DNA from: Chondrus crispus
Lineage: Eukaryota > Rhodophyta > Florideophyceae > Gigartinales > Gigartinaceae
Reading direction: 5' to 3'
NCBI RefSeq assembly: GCF_000350225.1
Contig: NW_005179037.1
Coordinates: 1 to 64,000 of the forward strand
DNA length: 64,000 nt
The notes under the pieces were generated by a model. That model did not search any database. It worked only from the letters and a program-made list of their open reading frames with translations, and was not told the origin of the DNA. Of the stretch, positions 54,991 to 64,000 are shown in pieces. The first letter of the stretch is position 1, and each line of letters begins with the position of its first letter. Position numbers and translations under genes: made by a program.

Positions 54991-55410
54991 CGCAGACGTG
55001 GTGTAGATGAGCTTAAGGACGAGGACGCGGGCGGCGGAGGCGTCGATGAATTTGGTGGTGCCGAGGACGATGTAGGTGAACGCGCGCTTGGTGGGTTCGT
55101 CGGGCATGTGGCGATGGGGGTGGTTTTGGTAGTCATCGATGTAGCCGATGGGCAGGGCCCCGGAGCCGCGCGGTGACACGAGCTCGGTAGAGGTGGACGC
55201 CGCGCCAAGAGTGCCCGCGTCGGCGACGAAAGGGGGGATGTGACGAGGGCGCGCAGAACTTGCGAGGGGAGAGATCGAGCGTTGAAGGAGGAGGAGTGGG
55301 AGGCTAGGCGGCGGGCGACCCCGCCCCAGCGGGTGAGAAAGGACATCGCGGGAGAGAACGGGGGATCGACAGTGGAGGGATGCGGTAGGATTGGAGTGTG
55401 AGGTGGCCAT
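54985..55410 (-). pseudogene. UQCRFS1: Mitochondrial Rieske iron-sulfur protein (complex III), N-terminal fragment
   Basis: From the ATG at 55410 the frame encodes a Ser/Arg/Leu-rich presequence typical of mitochondrial import, then YIDDYQNHPHRHMPDEPTKR and AFTYIVLGTTKFIDASAARV, then LVLKLIYTTSAS. This is the matrix-side N-terminus and transmembrane anchor of the ubiquinol-cytochrome c reductase Rieske subunit. The protein is cut just after the anchor (TTSAS), before the hinge and the 2Fe-2S domain, where the tandem repeat starts. GC-rich host codons. It is a captured gene piece; the complete gene should exist elsewhere in the genome. Confidence 0.85.
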
Positions 55411-55689
55411 GACGTGCAGGCGGAAGAGATGGCAATTGACGATCGGAGAGGAATGTGGAAAATGCGTCGGCGAAAGTGCTGGGGAAGGCGGTGATCAAGT
55501 AGAAGGTTAAAGTGGACCGATGCAGTGAGATTGTTTGAGATCAAAAACTGGATTTGAGCGCCGTAAAGTGATTTACCAAATGCGCTCTTTCTCCACGTGG
55601 GTACAGTAATGATGCTGTGGTCCACCACTGGTCCTTTCTATGTTTCGTGACCCACCTCTCGCCAGATAAGAGGCCACCACTGTTATTCA

Positions 55690-56015
55690 ATTAGGGCATG
55701 ATCCGGCGGAGAGAAAGGAGATTTAGAATGTTGTTGGTTTCAGAGAACGCGGTGAAGGCTCACCATTCTTGGGGGGATTTATGATGGGAAGCAATCACTT
55801 GTTCGGTCACAGAAAATGCCTCCAGGCAGCAATTTCTGTGAGAAAGGCAAGGCTGAAGAAAATTGTAGTCTGCGCATTTGTGGCTACACTGATCCGAGCG
55901 CAAAAAGGCAAGCAGTTCACGAAAACGTCTCACGAAGACGGGGACACTTGCAAATGTCTCATTTCAAGGCATCACAAGGTCCCTTGATGACGTAACCTTT
56001 GCAAAGGCGTTCCGC
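55690..56015 (+). other. Region upstream of the Harbinger-like transposase, possible 5' coding
   Basis: A plus-strand frame at 55769-55987 (MGGFMMGSNHLFGHRKCLQA) could be the decayed N-terminus of the transposase; no motif is certain. Confidence 0.35.
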
Positions 56016-57030
56016 ATGCCTCGCTTCTTTTTCGCGAAACTCCTCGAGCGCATCGGACCATCTCTTCCACTTGAGCAAAATAGTTTTACAGGTACTAATC
56101 GCAATGTAATTCATGCTGACGTCCGGTTATCAATCACCCTTAGACTACTGGCTGGTGCAAGCTACTTAAATATTCGAATGTTATGGGACATTTCACAGAC
56201 AGCTTTATATGACATTTTCATACTTGCTGTGCGGCAATTATGACAAGGATGTCCTTGCCGGGACTTCCAGAGAATGTCGATCATTTGACGTCCATGGCCC
56301 AACGCTTCAAACTCTCAAGGTCACCACACAGCCCCCTTTCTGGGTGTGTGGGGCACAGGACGGCATCGCGGTTAAGGTAAAGAAGCCGAGCCACGATCAT
56401 GATCCAGCATCTTTTTTCTGCCGGAAAGGGTACTATTCGATTCCCGTGCAGGCTATGGCAGACGCAGACTACCGTTTCCTATCTTTTTCAGCATTATGTA
56501 AAGGCTCTACACATGATTCCCTAGCTCACAATGTGTCGGCTCTGGGAATGTTTTTGCGAGATCAAAAGCTCTACTCAGGGTTTTGGATAGCCGGAGACGA
56601 AGCCTACACATGTACAGAATCATTAATCACGCCGGTCTCGTCAACAGTGGCAAGCGAATGGGAGGATGCATTTAATTTTCATCAGTCATCATTACGCATG
56701 CATATTGAGCAGGCTTTTGGGTTACTTATGTCAAAATGGCGAATGCTGTATCATTTGAACTTCTCTGTGCAAACATCTACACGCGTAATTTGTGTAGCTA
56801 TGAAGCTACACAATTTTATAAGAGAGGAGAGCGGTGCAATTAGTCCACGAATCATAAAAAGAGCGAACATGGATGCTGTACAAGCTGAAGAGGCTGATTG
56901 GTATCTGCATTCGGTGGAAGTGGCTGGAATGGAATTGCAGTTCGCGAAAAGTTCTAAATCACGCTGCAGACAACGCATGGTACAGATTGTTGAATCAAAG
57001 TGGCTTTTGCGCCCTCCCTTGCCTCTATGA
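56016..57030 (+). pseudogene. PIF/Harbinger-like transposase (DDE_Tnp_4), one frame change
   Basis: The first part (56016-56240) has NRNVIHADVRLSITLRLLAG, the helical domain preceding the catalytic core. After a frame change near 56225 the frame 56209-57030 carries VCGAQDGIAVKVKKPSHDHD (first Asp in QDG), FFCRKGYYSIPVQAMADADY, CKGSTHDSLAHN, WIAGDEAYTCTESLITPV (second Asp in GDEAY) and RMHIEQAFGLLMSKWRML (third catalytic Glu). This is the full motif order of HARBI1-type nucleases. It is the likely mover, or former mover, of the surrounding 8.6-kb element. Confidence 0.85.
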
Positions 57031-57111
57031 CCAACCCGAGCGATCAGTTGTAAGGAGAGTTTGTTTTTCGAATGAGATTGTTTTTTGCGAGTGATGGACA
57101 GATGCGTGATA

Positions 57112-57318
57112 CAGCAATAGGTACAGAGCCATTCAATACTTGGTCGGCCATCCCGTCCCAGTCTGCATTCGCGTGTTGGAGCTGCGCGCCGCTGCTGTGT
57201 GGCCCAAGTTGGACGCCTCCCGGAGTCGATTGGATGAGAACGACATCACGGAAAGCGTGCGCGCCCGTTTGTTGTTGGAGCGCAGGCTGCGGGGCACTTC
57301 CCCGTACCAATGACTTGG
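57112..57318 (+). pseudogene. GC-rich host exon fragment
   Basis: A plus-strand frame reads YRAIQYLVGHPVPVCIRVLE, then LRAAAVWPKLDASRSRLDEN, then VRARLLLERRLRGTSPYQ and stops. Codon use is like the host gene PPAT. It begins abruptly after AT-rich sequence, so it is most likely a captured exon. Family not recognised. Confidence 0.45.
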
Positions 57319-57757
57319 CCTTTTTTCACGCTCGGTACACGCTCATCAATAGAGCGGCTCAGCTAGGGGTTGGTGGGAGGGGTTGTTTAGGAGGTGGATG
57401 GTCGGCACTTGAGAAGAACGATACCTTCTCTCAATCTGGCTCGCGATATTTCTGAGGGTGTTCCAGCTCCACAAGGGAAGGCCGCGACACCCTGGACTTC
57501 GTTCTGCAGTGCTTTCTTGTGCTTCGTGTCTTAACGAGACATTGTAAAACAGTTTATTCTACAAGCGTTCTTCGCAACATTACTTATAACATCGAACAAT
57601 AAAAAATGTGGCCGTCAGTCGCAGCCCTCTTTAATAAAGAAAATTCGCCCGCAGTGCGTCAGTCCAAGCTCAGGGATCACATCAATGCGCTTCTGTGCAA
57701 CCTGCTTCAAAGTTTGTAGTCTTGGTCTGTTGCATTATGCAAGTGGTCCAAGAACGC

Positions 57758-58506
57758 TTAAGCTTTATCTCCCTTTTTCCGGGGCTCCTCTTCCTGGTCC
57801 AGCAGGGTTGACGGCTTTTCCCATCCTATCTTATCTGGAAAAACAGAAAAGTGACGGGTCACGGACCCTCCATCGTCACCGATCAGGTCTGCAGCCCTGT
57901 CAGTATGAAAGAAGGCGCCGTCCTCGCGCTTGGAATCATGCACTGTGATAACGGCGATTCTTCGAGCGTTGTTTCGCTCCGCCAGAATTACCGTACGAAC
58001 AACGCGGACGCTCTTTTCCAGGTCTTCGGCGTATTGCTCACAAATTCTCGTCAATGACGGGACGGCGTCACTTGACACGTCCGTAGCGGACGCGACAAGC
58101 ACGGTGACGTTCTCAAGCGGCACACTGGAGACAAGAACTTCCAACGAATTGCGCACGTTATCTGACACCGTAGGACTATTCCCTCGTATCAATTTCATAG
58201 TGGCGTCTGCCATCCTGTGATTCCTCTCATCATCCGTCTCGACGGTGTAATCAATGTCCGACCGCCATCCCTCTACAGACGGCCGCAGAGCCTCGAGATG
58301 CTCGATTGGTACGACAGCTTGGTCAGCGCCACAGCACATTCCCCCCCTGCCGGGTTCTCCAGCCACAGCCTTAACCTAGCGGCGTGGGTGGTCCTGTCAT
58401 GGGCTGTGTACGCGGCAGCGTGTTCAAACGCGATCCAGATGTGATAAAAGCGGCCCTTCGGCGTCCCCAGGGACGTGACCTGGTACAGCACATCGCACCG
58501 CAGCAC
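57758..58506 (-). pseudogene. GC-rich host gene fragment, two exons or frames
   Basis: Minus strand. The upstream piece (58506-58273) reads LRCDVLYQVTSLGTPKGRFY, then HIWIAFEHAAAYTAHDRTTH. The downstream piece (58366-57758) has MADATMKLIRGNSPTVSDNV, then ENVTVLVASATDVSSDAVPS, and ends DKIGWEKPSTLLDQEEEPRK before the stop at 57758. A frame change or small intron near 58300 separates them. It looks like the 3' part of a real host gene with an intact stop. Family not recognised. Confidence 0.45.
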
Positions 58507-58536
58507 GCCAGGCTCCGAGCAGGTCGAGCACGCATA

Positions 58537-59115
58537 CTATGCTAGCACGGCTTTGGCGTCGGCGATGGAGACGACCTGGCGCGTCTTGACTTTCCGGCAG
58601 GATAGTGAAGGAGCCCGCTGGGATGAAGTCGGGCGCGCACACGTGGCCCTTATTGTCCGGGGCGGAGCCGACGATCGAGTCGCAGGCGGAAATCTGCAGA
58701 GTGCGGGTGTCGTGGAGAGGGCTGGGAGCCAGGCGGAGCGCATTGCGATAGAGTTTGCAGAGGCACAAACGGCGCAAGGAGAAACTCGTGGAGATGGAGA
58801 GGCTGCGCGGCCGCTTGGAGACGAGGATGGGGGCTGCGAATGCGGGCGAGCATAACGCCATTTCTTCCTTTGGGAGGCAAAGACGCGAGCGGTATCTATC
58901 GCGAGCTCCCCGTCCCCAAAGAGCTGGACGAAGCGAGTAAGACCTTGGTCTTTTCTCCTGCTGCGGATCAACTCACACGGTGTCCCCGCGGCGGGATCAA
59001 AAAGCGGCCCAATTATGATTGCACCAGCCATACACGTACCGATTCCACATCCAATGGCGATTGAACGATTTGATGTGCTCCTCCGCTGCTTCACGCGTAA
59101 AAGCTTAAAAGTCAT
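58537..59115 (-). pseudogene. GC-rich host gene fragment, probably 5' part of the preceding piece
   Basis: The minus-strand frame is open for 192 codons, starting MTFKLLRVKQRRSTSNRSIA and containing GCGIGTCMAGAIIIGPLFDP, a glycine/isoleucine-rich segment. Other frames in the same interval (58861-58424) are also open because of the high GC, so the true frame is uncertain. With the downstream fragment it may represent one captured gene. Confidence 0.35.
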
Positions 59116-59172
59116 CTCTCAATCCCGCGACCCCTTTCGAAACCATCTCTACGTCACGATGAGCGCCGCTGC

Positions 59173-59206
59173 CGCATGCTTCTGTCCGGCCGGACAGAAG
59201 CATGCG
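59173..59206. repeat. Perfect 34-bp palindrome
   Basis: Self-complementary over 34 bases with no loop, centred between 59189 and 59190 on CCGGCCGG. Confidence 0.95.
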
Positions 59207-59442
59207 CAGTAAGATTGTGCTGGCGAGATCAGCATCTCCGGTTCGGTACGAAGTGCCAATCTCTGTGCGGTGGCGGTGGTAAGGCGCCGAATGCGCCAGG
59301 ACGATATGAAGACCATGCGCGGGACGAGCACTTGCAAGTCTTTGATGGAAGACGAGCTAAGGGAGAGGGGATGGGGGGATGAAGAGAAGATAAGCGAAGA
59401 GGTAATCCTCTTAGAGATGTTCCAGTTGTGTGCATCTTGCCG

Positions 59443-60600
59443 TTATTTCTGGTAATGGAGCTCGCTGCACTCCTCCCTTAACAGCTTGTAGTGACTGTTT
59501 AAAAAAGAGATGTACTCTTCATGCTTATTTCTCTCCTTTGCAAGTGCCGTGGAGGTCTTGAGTTCGTCCATTAGTTTAACGCAATGACTCATCCTCTCTA
59601 TGCGTTTCATTCGACCTGTTTTGGGATCTTCCTCCGGTTTCTTGATATCTCCCTCCTCGAGGGCACCCATACTTGCCATTCTACTAACAAACAATCTGTC
59701 CTGCCCGACAAGCTTTTCCACCATGCCCTTCATTTCGCTTAATGCAGAATTCTGTTGCGAGTCAGTGCTCACGCGCCTTTTTTTCTGTCCTGAAGTACTG
59801 GATTGTCAACAGTATTAGCTGGGATCCCTGCAACTATGCCTTCTTCGTACTCTCCATTCTTCATCGATTTCGTTGAAATATTGATGAAAAATGTATCCGC
59901 CGATGGGGTTCCAAGGTCAGAAACGCGAAAAAGAATTATGCAGCGCTTCCCAATCGACGTTGGAAATTTTGAATCCTGATTCTTGCAATGCACAAATCCC
60001 CAGAACTGTTGTGGATCATTTTGCCCAGAAAGTTCCCACCTTTTTTTGCGGATGTAAAATGACTGCGTGCATTCTGAAACTGCGTTTTCAAGACTGAAGC
60101 CGGTCTATAGGTCAACGGAAGCCGCGCTGGATCAGCTTCTTCGCAAAAACCGACGAAAGACATACACGGCCGCAACGAATTGTCGTTGAAGCGTCTAGCA
60201 ATTGCACCCCAGTAGCATTCCTTTGTTCTCCCTCCATCAATTTCTCCCCTCGTCAACTCTAGCTGGAGCTTCTCCATAGCCTGCCTGCACTCTTCATCAG
60301 TTTTGATGATTACAGCGAGACGTGCAAATTCAGACAAAGAGAATGGCTTCGGTTCCTCATTTCCATCCATGGACCTCAACGCTCCTTTTCATACGTCTCT
60401 AACGTGTCACTGGCTTCCGTTAAAGCCTTCTTAAGTTCGTCCCAGGAAGACGGTGAGTGCATCGTTTGATCGGTTTCTCTTATTCGTGCTGAAAAGTCAC
60501 TAAAAGACGGGCAATGAGCATTGGATTCTAAAAAAGCAAAGGTTGACTCTTCGCTCTTCACATTGCATAGCACGTATTTGTAAATCCGAAATACGATCAA
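59443..60600 (-). pseudogene. Harbinger-associated Myb/SANT-like protein, frame changes
   Basis: Three minus-strand frames in order: 60600-60376, 60379-59936 and 59772-59443. The central piece has KECYWGAIARRFNDNSLRPC and VLKTQFQNARSHFTSAKKGG, with the tryptophan and basic helix arrangement of the Myb/SANT-like DNA-binding proteins that accompany Harbinger transposases. The last piece is helical and charged (HCVKLMDELKTSTALAKERN). It lies convergent to the transposase, the usual two-gene layout of Harbinger elements. The assignment is by layout and weak motif resemblance. Confidence 0.55.
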
Positions 60601-60609
60601 ATCTTTCTT

Positions 60610-61407
60610 TCCTCTAACTTTTTGACCCCCAATCCTTCCCGATCTTTGGCAATACTTCCTTTGTTAGACATGACAGAAAGGTAAAAACCCGACTCTTGAA
60701 AAGGTGAGTTAGATTTTTTGTGAAGTGGCCAAGGAGCTGTTCTCTTCTGCGTGTGCGGATTCAGAAGGGGAAAGAGGATTGGGTGGGTGTATTGATTGGT
60801 TTGAAGGGATGAGGAATTTTTTTGCCCACGAGGAGTACTGTTGGGGGCCCTCGTGGAGCGACGTGGGGAGGTACGTAGGTGGCGTCGCGGAGAAAGACGA
60901 AGAGAATGCTGAGGGGAATTCAGAGGAGACATTCACTGTGATCGACGGGGAGAGTCTTCGAACAATGTCATCACGTCTGACCAGATACAGCAAGTTTGGG
61001 CGACTCCGAAAGACACAAACGCACATAAATTTTATACACACAAATTCTTTCGGTATGTGGGTCGTATTTTGTGATCTGGTACGGAAATGCAAATGACCTA
61101 AATTTTGTATGATGCATGCACAATGCCTCTGATGCACCATCAGCAGCACAGAAAAGCCCAGCGCATAGATCGCCGTTTCACCTTCCCAACTGCATCCCAG
61201 TCAACGCAGATGAAGCCACTTCTGCTTCTTGCCCTCACATAGCAGGGCGGGAGCAGGTGGGGGTTTGGGGGTGCAAGGATCGGGGGTCCGGGGTCCGGGC
61301 GGCATCGCGAGGGCAGGGAGGGAGGTGGTGCCCGGGAAGGGGGTAGGGGGTGGGGAAGGGCGCAGGGGGTGTTACAGAGCAGACATAGTGAGGGTTGGGA
61401 GGTGTGC
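60610..61407. other. Right interior of the 8.6-kb element
   Basis: Contains open frames on both strands at 60725-61149 with no recognised motif, then (61240-61407) the G-rich inverse of the pyrimidine-rich block at 54730-54850. No gene supported. Confidence 0.4.
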
Positions 61408-61808
61408 GTCGGTGGACCAAACAAAATGACCACCGCCCGATTGAAAGTTGGGGAGGTATACTGTAAATTTAGTCTACAGGTGTAGAACGGAGGCGGATAT
61501 CCATAACAGTAGCCTAGGTACGCGAGACGACAAGGAGAGTCATTTCGTTGCTTTATCATACGCGAAGAGGTACAATGACGGCTTATGATAAGAGGTGTGA
61601 GGAGTAGTTTTCAAATGTGTTATGACACCGGAGAACCGACCTCTCAGAACAGGTGGAACATGGCGAGTTTCTACGCCCTTCCACAGTTTTTGAAAACGCA
61701 TTGTCATTTACTATATAAATTATTTCCTCTCATTCCACCAATCTATTCATGCCAAATGTCAGGGTCCTTGCGTGCTGGCACACCGTGCTCGTCGTTAGGA
61801 ACGGCCCT
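61408..61808 (-). repeat. Right 401-bp terminal inverted repeat
   Basis: Near-identical inverse of 53231-53631, directly followed at 61809 by pogo-like coding sequence. Confidence 0.95.
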
Positions 61809-62230
61809 CAACTTCAGCAGAAAAATGCTGCGTTAGAACGTCAGCATTGGTTGCGACCCAGTGCTGCTCTTCTTGGTAGGATGGCCTACTAAACGTGATA
61901 GAGCCTTGGTGGCGCTCCGAAAACAAATCCAATAACTTGCGCCCGGGCCGGCCATTTCGGAACATTATCTTTGACCTCCTCTCGGTGGGCATTTTCTCAA
62001 CAATAATTTGTACTGCATGTGCCGCATCTGAACGGTGGATTGGGCGGCCTTGGTCTGCGTAGGACTGGTTGAATTCAACGACGAAGTCCTCTTCTTGCAG
62101 GGAAAGCGGGGTATGCCTGGACGTTGCACGTCCCTGGAGCTTTTCGATAATCCGTGCTCTATTGTGGTACTTGTAATGGAAGGTCGAGCGAGGGAGACCA
62201 TTGCCTTTTGGCAGCTTGTGCCTGTGTCAT
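61809..62230 (-). pseudogene. Pogo-like transposase, N-terminal part
   Basis: Minus-strand frame with MPTERRSKIMFRNGRPGRKL, then DLFSERHQGSITFSRPSYQE, then NADVLTQHFSAEV at the insertion point. This is the CENP-B/Tc5-type helix-turn-helix region that precedes the DDE domain in pogo-like transposases. The catalytic part continues at 53230, on the other side of the 8.6-kb insertion. Confidence 0.8.
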
Positions 62231-62293
62231 TTCGTTTTTCTCAACAGCTGAAAACACAGCAATCAGAACAATGTTCTGTCTCTTTTGACGATT

Positions 62294-62361
62294 AAGCTTC
62301 TTCGTCATTGTGCGCCAAATTCAATTTGGCGCCAAGTTGGCGCACAATGACGAAGAAACTT
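62294..62361. repeat. Long hairpin
   Basis: Arms 62294-62318 and 62337-62361 (25 bp) pair with one mismatch. The 18-base loop contains a second small palindrome, TTGGCGCCAA. It lies just upstream of the pogo-like coding start. Confidence 0.85.
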
Positions 62362-63060
62362 AGAATACCTTCTCTCTCCAGGCCAGGACCTAATAACGGA
62401 CGGGGATCGTGTTTGGCGTTTGGATCAGAACTGTAATGCGTATCGTTCGCGCGAAATGCATCTGTTTGCATTAAAGTTTTGGGATATTACGTATTCGGTG
62501 GCGCTGAATCTGATTCTGTCATTTTATTGGCGATCCGAAAGAAACTTGCCGAGTTATGTGGCATTTGGTGGCCAGAAATGACAGGGTCTCAGCATGGGAA
62601 CCTTGACAATACAGTATTTGTTTTTCGAATATATGTTTGATGTTTTAGACAGTTATGCATAAAAATGCCTGCGACAGTTTCACAATATGTGGGAATTTCT
62701 CCTGTTCCTGCAGTAACAATAACCTTCTGTGAAAATGATATACGCATATGCCCTACAGCACGCGCAGTTGGCACGTGCCAAGTGAGAACTTGCCTCTTTC
62801 TTTTAATGTTACTGGGTTAGAAATGTAGTATATAAGAAAGTCCGAGCAGCTCGTGCTCGATCTTTTCCCCGACGCAGATTTGAACAGACTTGTCGTCAGC
62901 ACACCCTTCGCGAACGGCTCTCCGATTGCTGGGATGTTCCGTTGGGTCAGAGGAGTCGGTCGTAGGCCCCTCTTAACATTAATAAACTGTTTAAATTATC
63001 TTCATTATTTTTTGGGACCTTTCCTACATTGATCAATGGAAAAATTTCCCTTACGTTTTT
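62362..63060. other. Gene-free stretch
   Basis: AT-rich with no supported gene. The run TGTAGTATATAAGAAAG at 62825 resembles an LTR or promoter TATA region, but no partner sequence confirms this. Confidence 0.35.
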
Positions 63061-63069
63061 ATTTCCTCT

Positions 63070-63600
63070 CTTTTAATTGGCTCAGCGACGACCCGCCGCC
63101 ATCTCCGAGCCTCTCCCTTGCGTGAGCGAAAACCCTTCTTGCGTGACTCAGCTGCCTTCCCCCTTTTTCATTTTTCCACGTTGGTGGCCTCCCCAACGCC
63201 CTCCACCTGCACCATATCGCCGCTGCGCCGCTGCTTTCTGCTGTACCGCGTCGCTTCTCTCCGCTGCGCCCCGTTTGCCGCTGCGCCGCTGCCTCCCGCT
63301 GCCTACCGCCCCGCCCCTGGCTGTTTCCGCTCTCGCTGTCACGCCAATGGCTGCTGCCGCACTCGCCGCCCCGTCGCCGGCCACTGCATCGCCGCCTGCT
63401 GCTGCCGCTTTTGCCGACGGGCCCTTGCTCGCCGCTGCATCGCCGCCTGCCGCCGCTGCCTGCGTTTGCCTCCACTGTGTCGCGGCGCAACTGTCGCCAC
63501 TTCCAACTGCCGCTCTCTTAGCGTACTGCCGCTCTCTGCGCGTAATGTGGACGCTTCTCTCTGCCCGAACTGCAGGCGCTCGCCAGCCATCGCAGTTCCT
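63070..63600. repeat. GC-rich low-complexity tract
   Basis: Dominated by imperfect repeats of CTGCCGC, CGCCGCTG and GCCGCTGCC. Long open frames on both strands (alanine/proline/cysteine-rich) arise from the composition; I do not accept any of them as a gene. Confidence 0.65.
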
Positions 63601-64000
63601 TCTACAGGGCCGCCGTCACTCGCAGGCAGTTGTTTGTTTTTGGGGTTTGTACTTTCGGCGGAATTGTTTATTTTGGATCTCAAAGGAAGGGAGTGAAGGT
63701 TTCGGTTGTTGTGGCTGTTTTGACGCTAGGAACGTGGACGAGAGCCCTGTTTTGCCGGAGAGCGGTTGACCCGGGGTATATATCCCGGTGACGCGAGGCT
63801 GGCAACTCGAACCGCGAGGAGACCCTCCCCGGCAGGGAACCCCACCGGTCCTTTGGGGCAGATAACGGTGTCGGTTTTCGGGCCTGGTGTTTCCGGGCGT
63901 GGTGATCCTCAGGGGTGTTGTGCGCTGGGTAGACGAGGACCTCATCTGCTCGACTAGCCATCGCGCAAGTGCCCTGCAAGAAACCAGACACCCATTAAGG
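63601..64000. other. Window end, no gene seen
   Basis: Several overlapping minus-strand frames (63616-63991) have no recognisable motif. The GC-rich block from 63769 could be part of another LTR-like repeat, but no second copy lies in the window. Confidence 0.35.

Larger units (their letters stand above)
53231..61808. mobile_element. 8.6-kb gene-capturing element with 401-bp terminal inverted repeats
   Basis: The first 401 bp (53231-53631) are an almost exact inverted copy of the last 401 bp (61408-61808); both start AGGGCCGTTCCTAACGACGA. The pogo-like gene on either side reads on across it: N-terminal half to the right, C-terminal half to the left, same strand. The element holds a Harbinger-like transposase, a Myb/SANT-like gene in opposite orientation, and at least four GC-rich host gene pieces. 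The high identity of the ends points to recent movement or gene conversion. The target duplication is unclear (at most one base, C). Assignment to Harbinger rests on the genes inside, not on the termini. Confidence 0.82.

Noticed and set aside
57072..57455. 127-codon plus-strand ORF overlapping the host exon fragment
   Set aside because: A different frame (57112-57318) has the better host-like codon pattern; this one is a shadow rich in Cys and Trp.
62825..62860. Another LTR starting TGTAGTATATAAG
   Set aside because: Only the first few bases resemble LTR 1; no matching end, target duplication or further similarity was found.
63077..63769. 230-codon plus-strand ORF and overlapping minus-strand ORFs
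   Set aside because: Alanine, proline and cysteine repeats generated by a GCC/CTG-rich low-complexity tract; open in several frames on both strands.

Overview
The window looks like a nuclear scaffold from a eukaryote with a compact but heavily transposon-invaded genome. The evidence is one intact intronless nuclear-type gene, remnants of most major eukaryotic DNA transposon superfamilies (Tc1, pogo/Tigger, MULE, CACTA/EnSpm, piggyBac, PIF/Harbinger), solo LTRs with 5-bp target duplications, canonical GT-AG introns, a fragment of the mitochondrial Rieske protein, and a 100-N assembly gap. Host-like pieces are GC-rich and intron-poor; the transposon DNA is AT-richer. A red alga (Chondrus-like) would fit, but this is inference only.

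Region 1, 1-1183: an intact phosphopantetheine adenylyltransferase gene (49-951, minus strand), the only undamaged recognisable host gene.

Region 2, 1186-30978: one set of transposons nested inside each other. From outside in: a pogo/Tigger-like element (1186-30978); a MULE (family A, 1299-30486) inside it; inside that MULE both a Tc1 element (1350-2930) and a very large CACTA/EnSpm element (4086-27674); inside the CACTA element a second MULE (family B, 21651-27576); and inside family B a GC-rich, host-like spliced gene fragment plus the assembly gap. Excising the CACTA element with one 2-bp AT duplication rejoins the family A transposase in frame. The CACTA element, about 17.7 kb without its passenger, carries a Transposase_21-type transposase (minus), an unknown gene, a long gene with a ParB-like motif (plus), an acidic-tailed unknown gene (minus) and GC-rich host-like fragments. 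Both MULE transposases begin with a DnaJ-type J domain, which is unusual.

Region 3, 31000-36935: a pogo-like fragment with a 21-bp internal repeat, and a piggyBac-like pseudogene split by a solo LTR with a perfect GTAAC target duplication. A second LTR joins the piggyBac remnant to a Tc1 remnant, which is itself split by a third LTR.

Region 4, 36940-51960: low-coding DNA with two abutting perfect palindromes, satellite-like repeats, a pogo-like pseudogene with a truncated LTR, a DDE_Tnp_4-type pseudogene, a small spliced ORF and several unrecognised decayed ORFs.

Region 5, 52078-62230: a pogo-like pseudogene split by an 8.6-kb element with 401-bp terminal inverted repeats (53231-61808). That element holds a Harbinger-like transposase, a second Myb/SANT-like gene, and several GC-rich host gene fragments, including a radical-SAM HemW-like piece and the N-terminus of the mitochondrial Rieske protein, so it looks like a gene-capturing (Pack-type) element. 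The rest, to 64000, is low-coding sequence with a hairpin and a GC-rich low-complexity tract.
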